Shown piece after piece: positions 9,112 through 17,640 of a stretch of 64,000 bases of DNA. Source of the stretch: Streptomyces spinosus (GTDB lineage: Bacteria > Actinomycetota > Actinomycetes > Streptomycetales > Streptomycetaceae); contig NZ_JAINRC010000033.1 in NCBI RefSeq assembly GCF_020400655.1, forward strand, positions 1-64,000. The letters run 5' to 3'. The notes under the pieces are model-generated. The model was not told where the DNA came from and searched no databases. It saw only the letters and a list, made by a program, of their open reading frames with translations. How positions within the stretch are numbered: position 1 is the stretch's first letter; the number at the start of each line of letters is the position of its first letter. Both the position numbers and the translations under genes were made by a program.

Positions 9112-10623
9112 ATGGGCAGTCGTACACGGCGGGAACTTCTCGGGGGTGCAGCGGCCGCTGCGGCGGGCAGTGTGGTCGGCAGTGGCCTTGGGCCCGGATA
9201 CTCCACGGCCGCGGCACAGGCGAGCCGCTCGGCCGGCAAGGGCGGCGCGAGCGGGGCGACACCGTTCCTGACGGGGGCCTTCGCACCGGTCACCGAGGAG
9301 CTGACCGCCTTCGCCCTTGAGGTGACCGGCCGCATCCCGAAGGACCTGGACGGCCGCTACCTGCGCAACGGCCCGAACGCGCTGGGCCTCGAGGACGTCC
9401 GCGCCCACCACTGGATGCTCGGTGACGGAATGGTGCACGGAGTTCGGCTGCGCGGCGGACGAGCGGAGTGGTACCGCAACCGCTGGGTGCGCTCCTCGCA
9501 GGTGAGGGCGAAGCTGGGGGAGTCCGGTCCGGGCCAGGCACCGCCGGACGACTTCGCCTGCAACACGCACGTCATCCCGTACAAGGGGCGCATCCTGACG
9601 ATGCAGGAAGGCGGGCCGCTGCCGTACGAGCTGGACGGTGAGCTCAACACCGTCCGCCCGTACGACTTCCGCTCCACGCTCGAGGGCGCCTTCACCGCGC
9701 ACACCAAGTACGACACCGCGGCCGACGAGTTGCACGCGGTCGCGTACCACCCCACGTGGGACCATGTGCGGCACATCATGATCGACCGGACCGGCGAGGT
9801 GGCGCGGGCCACACGGATCCCCGTCGCGGACGCTCCGATGATGCACGACTTCGCGCTCACCGGGAAGTACGTGATCATCGTGGACGTACCGATCACCTTC
9901 GACGGTGCCGCCGCGGAAGCCGGCGCGGTGGTGCCGTACGTGTGGAACGACGGGCACCCCATGCGCATCGGTCTGTTGCCGCGCGCCGGCGGTACCACGC
10001 GCTGGTTCGACGTCGACCCGGTCTACTACTCGCACACCCTCAACGCCTACGACCAAGGCGATACCGTCGTGGTGGAGTACACCTCGTTCCCCGCCCCGTT
10101 CCACGTCGCCGGGCGGGGCACGGGCGGACCCTCAGCGACCGGTGCCCCGACGCTCGACCGCTGGGTGATCGACCTGCGAGCGAGCCGGGTACACAGCAGC
10201 AGGCTGGACGACCGTCCGCAGGAGTTCCCCCGCATCAACGAGACTCTGGTCTCGCACCGTCACCGCTACGCCTACACAGCGAGCACGGCCGAGATGTGGC
10301 GTGCGTACGAGACCGTCGACGGGCTGCTGCCGGACGAGAAGTTCACCAACTACCTGATGAAGCACGACATGCTGCGCGGCAGCAGGCAGGTCCATCGCTT
10401 TCCCGCGGACGCGGCGGTCAGCGAGCCGGTGTTCGTTCCGCGGCGCGGCGCGCGGGACGAGGACGACGGCTACGTCCTGTCGTACGTGAACGACCCCGAG
10501 CGTGGCGCGACCGACCTGTTCATCCTCGCGGCCCAGGACTTCGGCGGCCACCCGCTGGCCCGCGTCCACCTCCCCGGCCGTGTGCCGCTGGGCTTCCACG
10601 GAAGCTGGGTCGCGGACGCGTAG
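9112..10623 (+). CDS. Carotenoid oxygenase-family dioxygenase with Tat-type signal
   Basis: A 503-residue protein. Residues 3-30 (SRTRRELLGGAAAAAAGSVV) look like a twin-arginine signal, so export is likely. The rest is the seven-bladed carotenoid cleavage / lignostilbene dioxygenase fold. The four iron-ligating His are visible: H197 in FTAHTKYD, H245 in MMHDFALT, H308 in YSHTLNAYD and H496 in GFHGSWV. Family members cleave a conjugated or aryl alkene double bond with O2 (carotenoids, stilbenes). The ATG at 9112 is preferred to 9109 because GGGGAGG ends at 9107. An FMN reductase follows 250 bp later, but no carotenoid genes are near, so the substrate is open. Confidence 0.9.
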   Translation: MGSRTRRELLGGAAAAAAGSVVGSGLGPGYSTAAAQASRSAGKGGASGATPFLTGAFAPVTEELTAFALEVTGRIPKDLDGRYLRNGPNALGLEDVRAHHWMLGDGMVHGVRLRGGRAEWYRNRWVRSSQVRAKLGESGPGQAPPDDFACNTHVIPYKGRILTMQEGGPLPYELDGELNTVRPYDFRSTLEGAFTAHTKYDTAADELHAVAYHPTWDHVRHIMIDRTGEVARATRIPVADAPMMHDFALTGKYVIIVDVPITFDGAAAEAGAVVPYVWNDGHPMRIGLLPRAGGTTRWFDVDPVYYSHTLNAYDQGDTVVVEYTSFPAPFHVAGRGTGGPSATGAPTLDRWVIDLRASRVHSSRLDDRPQEFPRINETLVSHRHRYAYTASTAEMWRAYETVDGLLPDEKFTNYLMKHDMLRGSRQVHRFPADAAVSEPVFVPRRGARDEDDGYVLSYVNDPERGATDLFILAAQDFGGHPLARVHLPGRVPLGFHGSWVADA

Positions 10624-10877
10624 AAGGCCTCATCACGGCGAGGACGTCGCCTTCGAGTGCCGGACCGCGGAGTTCGCCTGCCGGGTCCCGCCCGTCCCGC
10701 GCCGCTCGTCACACGACGGCCCACTGCTTCGGCACCACTGGTTCGTGAGCTACCCGTCGAGCGGCCGAACCGGAGCCTTCGGCAGGTGTGTCCACCCGTC
10801 CCACGCCCCCGGTATCGGATCGGGATCGCGTCGGGAACCCGCTCCGGCACTCTCAAGTCATCGGAAGGCGGGGCCCG

Positions 10878-11525
10878 ATGGGGAACCGTCCGAAGGACAG
10901 GGAGACCGTGGTGACCAGGATCGTACTGATGTCGGGCAGTCTGCGGCGCGGCTCGGTGAACAGCACCGCCGTCGCGACGATCGGCCGACTGCTGGCGCGT
11001 CGGGGCGCGCAGGTGCGCACTCCGCTGCTGGATCTGCGGACTCTGCCGTACTACGACCAGGACCTCGACACCGCCGACGGCCCGGCCGCGGTGGCACGGG
11101 CGCGGCGGCTGCTCGGATCGGCGGACGCCCTGGTGATCAGCACCCCCTCCTACAACGGAGGCGCTCCGGGTGTCCTGAAGAACGCCCTGGACTGGCTCTC
11201 CCGGCCGTGGGGCGACAGCGCCCTCACCGGCTTGCCGACGGCGCTGATGAGTGCGTCACCCGGGCCCCGCGGTGCGGCGGACGCCCAGCCGGGACTGCGG
11301 GTGAACCTCGAACGCTCCGGAGCGGTCCTCATCGACCACCGGCCCCTCGCGCTCGGAGACGCGGAAGCCCTGCCGCGTACGGACCAGGGGTTCACCGATC
11401 CGTCGGTCCTCGCCCTGCTGGAGGAACTGGCCGAGGCCGTATGGGAGGCCCGGCGCGGAGCGGCCGACGCCGAGGTGATCCGCCCGGCCGGTGACGGTGG
11501 GCTGCACCCCGCGGTCGTCGCCTGA
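10878..11525 (+). CDS. NAD(P)H-dependent FMN reductase (flavodoxin-like)
   Basis: A 215-residue protein of the NADPH-dependent FMN reductase family. The FMN phosphate loop is MSGSLRRGSVNST near the N-terminus, and the second flavin-binding segment is STPSYNGGAPGVLKNALDW. The expected reaction is reduction of FMN or quinones by NAD(P)H. The start is uncertain: ATG 10878 has GGAAGG upstream, while GTG 10911 has a better placed GGGAG and begins right at the fold (VTRIVLMSGS). It may act with the adjacent oxygenase, but non-haem iron carotenoid oxygenases need no reductase, so that link is weak. Confidence 0.85.
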   Translation: MGNRPKDRETVVTRIVLMSGSLRRGSVNSTAVATIGRLLARRGAQVRTPLLDLRTLPYYDQDLDTADGPAAVARARRLLGSADALVISTPSYNGGAPGVLKNALDWLSRPWGDSALTGLPTALMSASPGPRGAADAQPGLRVNLERSGAVLIDHRPLALGDAEALPRTDQGFTDPSVLALLEELAEAVWEARRGAADAEVIRPAGDGGLHPAVVA

Positions 11526-11698
11526 GACCGCCGCTCCCGGCGCGGCGCCGTGACACGCCGCGCCCCTCACAGACTTGCCCCCTGCATGGCGCCCACAAGG
11601 CACGTGCCGGTGGCAGGAACGTCCGTCCGGCCATGGACGGCACTTCGCTTCGGCACCACGTCACGTGGAGCCCGGATTCAGGAAGGGGGGTGCCCCGC

Positions 11699-11740
11699 AT
11701 GACGAAGCTCGTCCGCCGCGTGACCCGCGCCGCCATCTGA
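11699..11740 (+). CDS. 13-codon micro-ORF, copy 1 (MTKLVRRVTRAAI)
   Basis: ATG to TGA encodes MTKLVRRVTRAAI, with AGGAAGGGGGG at 11680-11690 as ribosome binding site. The same frame, nucleotide for nucleotide, recurs at 11796. Exact repetition of start, body and stop, each behind a strong Shine-Dalgarno sequence, argues for translation. It could be a leader peptide controlling the operon that starts at 12027, or a tiny cationic peptide product or scaffold. Nothing known to me matches it. Confidence 0.45.
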   Translation: MTKLVRRVTRAAI

Positions 11741-11795
11741 GGCGCCCTGTCAGTTCCCTTGCCACGAGGTAAGAATGCGAAGGAGGTGCAGTCCC

Positions 11796-11837
11796 ATGAC
11801 GAAGCTCGTCCGCCGCGTGACCCGCGCCGCCATCTGA
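11796..11837 (+). CDS. 13-codon micro-ORF, copy 2 (MTKLVRRVTRAAI)
   Basis: Second identical 42-bp frame. Its ribosome binding site GAAGGAGGTG (11779-11788) is close to the perfect complement of 16S rRNA and is spaced 7 bases from the ATG. Two hairpins follow directly at 11842-11904, before the first operon gene. The upstream DNA of the two copies differs, so only the coding part is repeated. Confidence 0.5.
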   Translation: MTKLVRRVTRAAI

Positions 11838-11841
11838 TGCG

Positions 11842-11904
11842 TCCTCACCCTGTAGCGCAGTGAGGATTCGCCCCCTGGGGCCGGGTCACCCCAGCCCCGG
11901 GGGG
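11842..11904 (+). promoter_or_regulatory. Two hairpins between micro-ORFs and operon (possible attenuator)
   Basis: Hairpin 1 is TCCTCAC (11842-11848) / GTGAGGA (11860-11866), a perfect 7-bp stem. Hairpin 2 is the long imperfect palindrome at 11871-11904, with CCCCC then GGGGC pairing to GCCCC then GGGGG around an inner GGGT/ACCC. A pyrimidine-rich tract runs at 11950-11999, ahead of the first operon gene. The order short ORF, short ORF, hairpins, operon is what a translation-coupled attenuator would look like. Function is inferred. Confidence 0.4.
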
Positions 11905-12026
11905 CACGTCCACGTTCGCGCGGCGCGGCTCGTAACCCGCAGGCGCGGCCATCTTTGTTGCTTCTCATTCCCTTGCTCACTTTTTTGTTGCCGCTTCAGC
12001 CCGTCCGACAGGAGTGGAGTCTCACC

Positions 12027-13946
12027 ATGGAGATCCCCGAGATCCCCGAACGGGTCACACGGATCGTCAGCCTGCCCGGCCGCGGGCTCTTGGCCTGTGA
12101 CGTCCGCGGTGGCCTGCACCGCCTCGACCACGACCTGACCCTGCGCCGGTCGTCCGGTCTGCCCGCCGTGGCGCAGGACCCGGCCGGCTGCCCGGTGTAC
12201 GGTGTCGCCCTCGTCGGCGACTGGATCATCACCCGGGACAAGACCGGCACCATCTGCCGCTGGCACGCCGACACGCTGCGCCTGGCCGACCGCCTGGACG
12301 CCCGCGCCACCGCCGACCGCTCCCTGCTGCTGGAGGGCGAACAGCCGTCTCCCACGATGCTGCGCGGCATCGGCGTGTGGAACGGCAAGGCGTACGTGGA
12401 CAACGGGTACTTCCAGGTCGTCGTACTGGACGTCGAGACCTTCGCCGTGGAGCGCATCGTCCCCTGGCCCCACGGCTACGACATGCTCGAATGGTTCTGC
12501 ACCGACGCCCCGGGCGTACACGCCGTCGCCGACCGGCACGGGTGCGTGCACCTCGGCTCGCTGGAGGAGTGGTCGTTCCCCACCACGGTGCGCATCGACA
12601 CCTCCAACGTGCACCGCGTCGTCTACGACGCCCGGCACCACCGCTTCTGGGCCATCGGCGACGCCGGCATCGGCGACACCCACAACGTCTCCAACGGCGT
12701 GGTCACCATCGGGCTCGACGGCACGGTCGACCAGCGCATGCACTTCGCCCGCAACGACGTCGAAGGACTCGTCTTCTCACCGGACTTCACCACCGCCTAC
12801 ATCGGCGGCTTCGACGGGGAACTGCTCCTGTTCGACAACACCACCCCCGAACTGACCGTCCGCAAGCGGGTCACCGGCTTCAGCCACCAGATCATCGACG
12901 TCACCATCGACGAGGAGGGGCGCGTCTACACCCTCACCCAGGACGGCGAGATCACGGCGCTGTCCCCCGAGGGCGAGATGCTGCACCGGCTCGGCTACTC
13001 CCGCCAGTGCGTATGGGACCTGCGTCCGCTGCCCGGCGACCCCACCACCGTCCTGGCCGCCACCGACGACGGAACCGCCGTGGTGCGCCTCGACACCCGC
13101 GGCGAGCACGCCCGGCTGGACCTGGTCGACGAGTATCACGGCGCGCCGGGCTTCGCCCGCCGGGCCGAGCCGTGTGGCGACGACCGGGTGGCGATCTTCT
13201 GGCCCGACACGGTGCGCCGGTTCACCGCCGACGGCACCACCGTGTGGGAGGCCCGCCTGCCCGGCATCGTCCACACCGTCTCGGTCTCGCCGGACCACGG
13301 CCGCGTCCTGGTGGCCTGCAACGCCGGCGGCTTCGAGTTCGACGCGGCCACCGGCCGGCAGCTGCTGCACGTGGACGATCTGCCCGCGAGCGCGTGGGCG
13401 TCGGCCTATCTGCCGGACGGCCGACGGGTGCTGGGCTGCCGTACCGGCCGGCTCGCGGCCTACGACGGGAGCGGTTCCGTCTCCTGGGAGACGGAACTGG
13501 AGAGCTACCCCAAGCGGCTGCTGGTCGACGGCGACCGGCTGTGCGTCACCGGGGGCGGCGGTGTCAAGGAACTGGTCGTCGGCGAGGACAAGCCGCGGCG
13601 GCAGTTCGTGGAACTGCTCGACAACACGGCCGAGAACTGCGCGCTGATCGACGGCACGATGTGCGTGGTCACCTACGGCATGCAGATCGCCGCCTACGAT
13701 CACGGCAGCGGCGAACTGCTCGCCCTGCACGAGGACTTGCCCGACTTCCCCAAGGGGATGACCGCACTGCGCGGCGACGACGGCCGGGCGTACGTGGTGG
13801 TCGGCGGCCGGGGCGGCTACCTGCGCCTGTACCGGCTGGACCGCAGCGGCGAGGGTCCGGTGCTGACCGTACTGCGCGACCTGTGGCTGCCGCGCTCCTC
13901 CGGCGCCCGTCCCTTCCCCGCCGCGGCCGGCCCCGCCCAGCTGTGA
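12027..13946 (+). CDS. Large beta-propeller protein, first gene of the azapteridine-like operon
   Basis: A 639-residue soluble protein without signal peptide. It is built of repeated 40-50-residue beta units (for example GGLHRLDHDLTLRR, ITALSPEGEMLHRLG, FEFDAATGRQLLHVDDLP) of WD40/YVTN type, probably two propellers. It has no catalytic motif. The start at 12027 has GGAG at 12016-12019. The next gene starts inside its stop (GTGA overlap), so it is translationally coupled to the exporter. A second propeller protein is encoded at 15931-17640. It may be a scaffold for the pathway enzymes (inference). Confidence 0.8.
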   Translation: MEIPEIPERVTRIVSLPGRGLLACDVRGGLHRLDHDLTLRRSSGLPAVAQDPAGCPVYGVALVGDWIITRDKTGTICRWHADTLRLADRLDARATADRSLLLEGEQPSPTMLRGIGVWNGKAYVDNGYFQVVVLDVETFAVERIVPWPHGYDMLEWFCTDAPGVHAVADRHGCVHLGSLEEWSFPTTVRIDTSNVHRVVYDARHHRFWAIGDAGIGDTHNVSNGVVTIGLDGTVDQRMHFARNDVEGLVFSPDFTTAYIGGFDGELLLFDNTTPELTVRKRVTGFSHQIIDVTIDEEGRVYTLTQDGEITALSPEGEMLHRLGYSRQCVWDLRPLPGDPTTVLAATDDGTAVVRLDTRGEHARLDLVDEYHGAPGFARRAEPCGDDRVAIFWPDTVRRFTADGTTVWEARLPGIVHTVSVSPDHGRVLVACNAGGFEFDAATGRQLLHVDDLPASAWASAYLPDGRRVLGCRTGRLAAYDGSGSVSWETELESYPKRLLVDGDRLCVTGGGGVKELVVGEDKPRRQFVELLDNTAENCALIDGTMCVVTYGMQIAAYDHGSGELLALHEDLPDFPKGMTALRGDDGRAYVVVGGRGGYLRLYRLDRSGEGPVLTVLRDLWLPRSSGARPFPAAAGPAQL

Positions 13947-15217
13947 CCACGGCCGGCCGGACGCGCACCGGGCACGGCACCGCCCGCGGCGACGAGGTGG
14001 TGGAGCCCTCCCCGTTCACCGAGCGTCCCTTCCTCGTCTTCGCCGCCGGGAACGCCGTCAACAACGTCGGCGAGGCCCTCTACGCGACCGCGCTGCCGCT
14101 GCTGGCGTACCGGCTGACCGGCTCGCTGACGGTGATGGCGTGGCTGGCCGCCGCCGTGCCGATGAGCATGCTCCTCGCCCCCTGGTTCGGTTCGGTGGCC
14201 GACCGGCGCGGCACGTCCGGCCTCGTCCTGTACGGGCTGCTCGCGCAGGCGTCGGCGGCCCTGGCGATGAACCTGATGCTGTGGAAGGGCCATCCGCAGA
14301 CCTGGACGCTGTTCGTGTGCGCCCTGGTGGTGGCGGCCGGCGGGGTCGCCTACCGGACCGGCTGGATGACGGACGTGCCAGTGATGTTCCCGCGCTGCCC
14401 GGCGCGGGCCCGCGGCACCCTCAACAGCCTGTTCCTCGCCACCACCCTGGCCGGGCCGGTCCTGGTCGCGGCGACCCTGCCGTGGCTCGGCTACCTGGGC
14501 GTGCTGTGGCTGAACCTGCCGACGTTCTTCGCACCGCTGGCGGTGTGGGCGGCGGGCGTGCGCCCGCCGCGCCGCGCCGCCGGGGGCGCCGGGCGGCGCG
14601 AGCCGGCGCGGCTGCGCAAGGTCTGGCACGACGTCACCGCCGACCGGCGCATCGCCGTCACGCTCGTCCTGCAGATGGTGCTGGAGGCCGTTTGCGGCAC
14701 CGGCCTGACGTCCCTGGTCCTCTTCGAACTGCGCCACTCGTGGCGGCTGTCCGGGCAGCAGGCCGGCTGGGTCGTCGCCGCAGTCAACCTGAGCCTGCTG
14801 ACCGGCAACCTGCTCGTCTCGCAGCGCCGACGGCTGCGCCCCAGGACGCTGCTGCCCGTGGCCCTCGCCGCCCGCGCGGTGTCCCTGGCCCTGCTGGCGT
14901 TGCCGGTGTGGCCGTTGTTCCTCACCGCACTGGTCCTCGGAGCCGTCGCCCAGGGCGCGCTGCTGGCCGCCGTGGTGATGCTGCGGGTGCGCTACCTGCC
15001 GCAGGCCGTCATGGGCCGCGCCTCGGGCCTGATGTGGCTGCTGACCGGATCCGCCGCGCTGCTGTCCCCTGTTGTGATCCCCCCGCTCGACCATGTTGCG
15101 GGCCCGCACGCCACGTTCCTGGCGCTCGGCGCCGTCTCGTCGGTGGTGATGGTCCACCTGCACCGCGCCCGCACCGCCTGGACCCCGACGAACCCGGCGA
15201 CGACCGAGCCGGCCTAG
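13943..15217 (+). CDS. MFS-family exporter
   Basis: A 424-residue membrane protein with about twelve helices and the MFS loop signature between helices 2 and 3 (FGSVADRRGTSG). It resembles the enterobactin-exporter/macrolide-efflux branch of the MFS. The GTG start at 13943 overlaps the preceding stop. Placement inside the operon suggests it exports the pathway product or gives self-resistance (inference). The Burkholderia toxoflavin system uses an RND pump instead, so the transporter is not shared between the two. Confidence 0.85.
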   Translation: MTTAGRTRTGHGTARGDEVVEPSPFTERPFLVFAAGNAVNNVGEALYATALPLLAYRLTGSLTVMAWLAAAVPMSMLLAPWFGSVADRRGTSGLVLYGLLAQASAALAMNLMLWKGHPQTWTLFVCALVVAAGGVAYRTGWMTDVPVMFPRCPARARGTLNSLFLATTLAGPVLVAATLPWLGYLGVLWLNLPTFFAPLAVWAAGVRPPRRAAGGAGRREPARLRKVWHDVTADRRIAVTLVLQMVLEAVCGTGLTSLVLFELRHSWRLSGQQAGWVVAAVNLSLLTGNLLVSQRRRLRPRTLLPVALAARAVSLALLALPVWPLFLTALVLGAVAQGALLAAVVMLRVRYLPQAVMGRASGLMWLLTGSAALLSPVVIPPLDHVAGPHATFLALGAVSSVVMVHLHRARTAWTPTNPATTEPA

Positions 15218-15229
15218 GAGGAGGAAGAC

Positions 15230-15934
15230 ATGCCCCACATATCCGGCGACACCCGCACCACTGGCCTCCGGTCCCCCTCCGTGTCCGGGCCTCGGCACCG
15301 CGACGGCGCCGGTGACCCGCCGCCGCGGGCGGAGGTGCGCCAGAGCGTGCGTATCCCCCTCTACCCGGCGACCGGAGAGCCGATCACCGCCCGGGTCATG
15401 ACCTTCCGCGGACTGGTGGACGGGCGTGAGCACCTGGCGCTGCGCCTGGGGACCGTCCAGGACGGCGTGCCGCTGGTGCGGGTGCACTCCGAGTGCCTGA
15501 CCGGCGACGTGTTCGGCTCCGCCCGCTGCGACTGCGGCCCCCAGCTGCGCGAGGCCCTGCGCATGATCGACACCGCCGGCGGGCTGCTGCTGTACCTGCG
15601 ACAGGAAGGGCGCGGCATCGGTCTGTACAACAAGCTCGACGCGTACGGGTTGCAGGACCGCGGCCTGGACACCTACGAGGCCAACCGGGCCCTGGGACTG
15701 GGCGAGGACATGCGCGACTACGCGGCGGCCGCGCAGATGCTGTTCGCCCTCGGCCACGAAGAGATCGACCTGCTCACCAACAACCCCAACAAGTGCGAGC
15801 AGCTGCGCCGTTACGGCATCCGGGTGCGGCGCACCGTCGCCACGGGCGTCTTCGTCAATCCGCACAACACCGGCTACCTGACGGCGAAGGTCGCCCGCAC
15901 CTCGCACACCATCCGACTGGAGGAGTCAGCGTGA
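15230..15934 (+). CDS. GTP cyclohydrolase II (ToxB/RibA-like)
   Basis: A 234-residue protein with AGGAGGAGG before the ATG. The zinc Cys triad is C89, C100 and C102 (SECLTGDVFGSARCDCGPQL) and the GTP-binding catalytic segment is RQEGRGIGLYNKLDAYG. The enzyme opens GTP to 2,5-diamino-6-ribosylamino-pyrimidinone 5'-phosphate, releasing formate and pyrophosphate. There is no RibB domain and no riboflavin gene nearby, so this is a dedicated pathway copy. It is followed by WD40 and FGE-like genes with GTGA and ATGA overlaps, as toxB is followed by toxC and toxD in toxoflavin clusters (established order). Confidence 0.9.
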   Translation: MPHISGDTRTTGLRSPSVSGPRHRDGAGDPPPRAEVRQSVRIPLYPATGEPITARVMTFRGLVDGREHLALRLGTVQDGVPLVRVHSECLTGDVFGSARCDCGPQLREALRMIDTAGGLLLYLRQEGRGIGLYNKLDAYGLQDRGLDTYEANRALGLGEDMRDYAAAAQMLFALGHEEIDLLTNNPNKCEQLRRYGIRVRRTVATGVFVNPHNTGYLTAKVARTSHTIRLEESA

Positions 15935-17640
15935 TACGCCATCACGGGCCGATCAGCGGCGTCGCGGCCTTCGGCGGCGCGTACGTGGCCACGGCCGGCT
16001 ACGACAACCAGGTCATCCTGTGGGACGCGGCGGCGCGTGCGCCGCTCGCCCGCGCGGTCCACGACCACCTGGCCAACCAGGTCGCCTTCAGCCCCGACGG
16101 GACGCTGCTGCTGACCTCGTCGAGCGACTACACCGCCCGGCTGTGGTCGGTGCCCGACCTGAAGCTGCGGGCCGTCCTGAGCGACCACAAGGACGACGTG
16201 GAGATGTCCGTCTTCCACCCCACCCGGGACCTGGTCGCCACCGCCTCCCGGGACCACCTGGTGCGGGTGTACGACCTCACCGGCACGCTGGTGGCCCGGT
16301 TCGAGGGACACACGGCCGACGTCATCTCCGTCGCCTGGCTGGGGGAGGGCGACGAACTGCTGACCTCCAGCGACGACGGCACCGTCAAGCGCTGGTCCCT
16401 GGCGGCCGGCGGCATGGTCGGCGAGGTCGACCTCGGTGGTGTGGAGACCGACACCATCGCGATCACCCGGGCCGGCGTGGTGTACGCGGGCAACGACGAC
16501 GGCGAGATCATCACCATCGCCGACGGCCGCACCGGCAAGGCCCCCGCCCACGAGGCCGGCATCAAGCGACTGGTGTACAACGCGGCCACGGAGTCCCTGG
16601 TCAGCCTCAGCTACGACCGCACTCTGCGGGTGTGGGACGCCTCCGACGCGGACGCCGGGCTCCGGCTCACGCACACCGCCGAGTTCCCCGCCGAGGTGTG
16701 GGCCCGCTCATGCGCCTTCCTCGACGACTCCACGCTCGTCTTCGGCACCTTCGGCTCGTCCTACGCCGTGTACCGCGTCACCGACGGCACGTGGGACCTG
16801 ACGGGAGTGGAGCCCACCGCGTGCGTCAACGCCGTCGTCACCACCGCCGACGGCGCGGTCTGGACGACCGGCGACGCCGGGATCGTATGGGTCGACGGAC
16901 AGCAGCGCGCCGCCACCGGAAGCCTGTGCAACTTCCTCGTGGAGGTCGGCGGCCGTGTCCTGACCGGCGGCCAGCTCGGCCGGGTCTTCGACGCCCGCGA
17001 CGGCCGCGTCCTGCACCAGCACCGCTCACCGCTGAACTGCGCGGCCGCGTTCACCCGCGACGGTGTGCCGCACGTGGTGGTCGGCGCCTACACGGGAGAG
17101 GGCCTGGTGTTCGCCGTCCGCGAGGGCGAGGACCCCGAGCACGTCGCGACGCTGCCGCTGCACACCAACGCGGTCAAGGGTGTCGCGGTCTCCGGTGACA
17201 CGCTGTTCGCCGTGTGCGCGGACGCCTCGGTGTCCTGGTTCTCCCTGGAGACGTTCACCGAGACCGGCCGCGTCGACGAGGCCCACGCGCGCATCGCGAA
17301 CGGCTGCGCCCCGCTGCCCGGCGGCCGCTTCGCCAGCGTCAGCCGGGACCTGACCCTGCGGATCTGGGACGGCCGCACCAGCCGCACCGTGCCCACGCCG
17401 CACGACCACTCCGTCAAGTGCGTCGCCGCCTCCACGGACGGCCGCCTGGTGGCGACGGGATCGTACGCGGGCGCGGTGGCCGTGTACGACGTGACCACCG
17501 GGGACTGGCCGCACGTATGGCGGCCCACCACGGCGGGCATCTCCAGCCTGCACTACGACGCCGCCCGCGGCCGGTTCCTCGCCTCCTCCTACGACGGCCG
17601 GGTCTACCCGCTCCAGCCGCAGCCGGAGCCGGCCCCATGA
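15931..17640 (+). CDS. WD40-repeat protein (ToxC-like)
   Basis: A 569-residue protein, GTG start overlapping the ribA-like stop. WD40 blades are clear: ATAGYDNQVILWDA, TSSSDYTARLWSV, ATASRDHLVRVYDL, LSYDRTLRVWDASD and others, about twelve to fourteen in all, enough for two propellers. No enzymatic motif is visible. By position, length and repeat type it corresponds to ToxC of toxoflavin biosynthesis, whose role is not established. It is translationally coupled on both sides, which suggests a fixed ratio with the cyclohydrolase and the FGE-like protein. Confidence 0.85.
   Translation: MIRHHGPISGVAAFGGAYVATAGYDNQVILWDAAARAPLARAVHDHLANQVAFSPDGTLLLTSSSDYTARLWSVPDLKLRAVLSDHKDDVEMSVFHPTRDLVATASRDHLVRVYDLTGTLVARFEGHTADVISVAWLGEGDELLTSSDDGTVKRWSLAAGGMVGEVDLGGVETDTIAITRAGVVYAGNDDGEIITIADGRTGKAPAHEAGIKRLVYNAATESLVSLSYDRTLRVWDASDADAGLRLTHTAEFPAEVWARSCAFLDDSTLVFGTFGSSYAVYRVTDGTWDLTGVEPTACVNAVVTTADGAVWTTGDAGIVWVDGQQRAATGSLCNFLVEVGGRVLTGGQLGRVFDARDGRVLHQHRSPLNCAAAFTRDGVPHVVVGAYTGEGLVFAVREGEDPEHVATLPLHTNAVKGVAVSGDTLFAVCADASVSWFSLETFTETGRVDEAHARIANGCAPLPGGRFASVSRDLTLRIWDGRTSRTVPTPHDHSVKCVAASTDGRLVATGSYAGAVAVYDVTTGDWPHVWRPTTAGISSLHYDAARGRFLASSYDGRVYPLQPQPEPAP

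Noticed and set aside
10788..10910. Longer N-terminus for the FMN reductase from 10788
   Set aside because: The added 30 codons are Arg/Pro-rich, have no ribosome binding site and extend past the normal start of the flavodoxin-like fold.
13817..15907. 696-codon open frame on the minus strand
   Set aside because: It is the antisense shadow of the exporter and cyclohydrolase genes: Gln/Arg/Gly-rich, no ribosome binding site, and the plus strand has clear domains.
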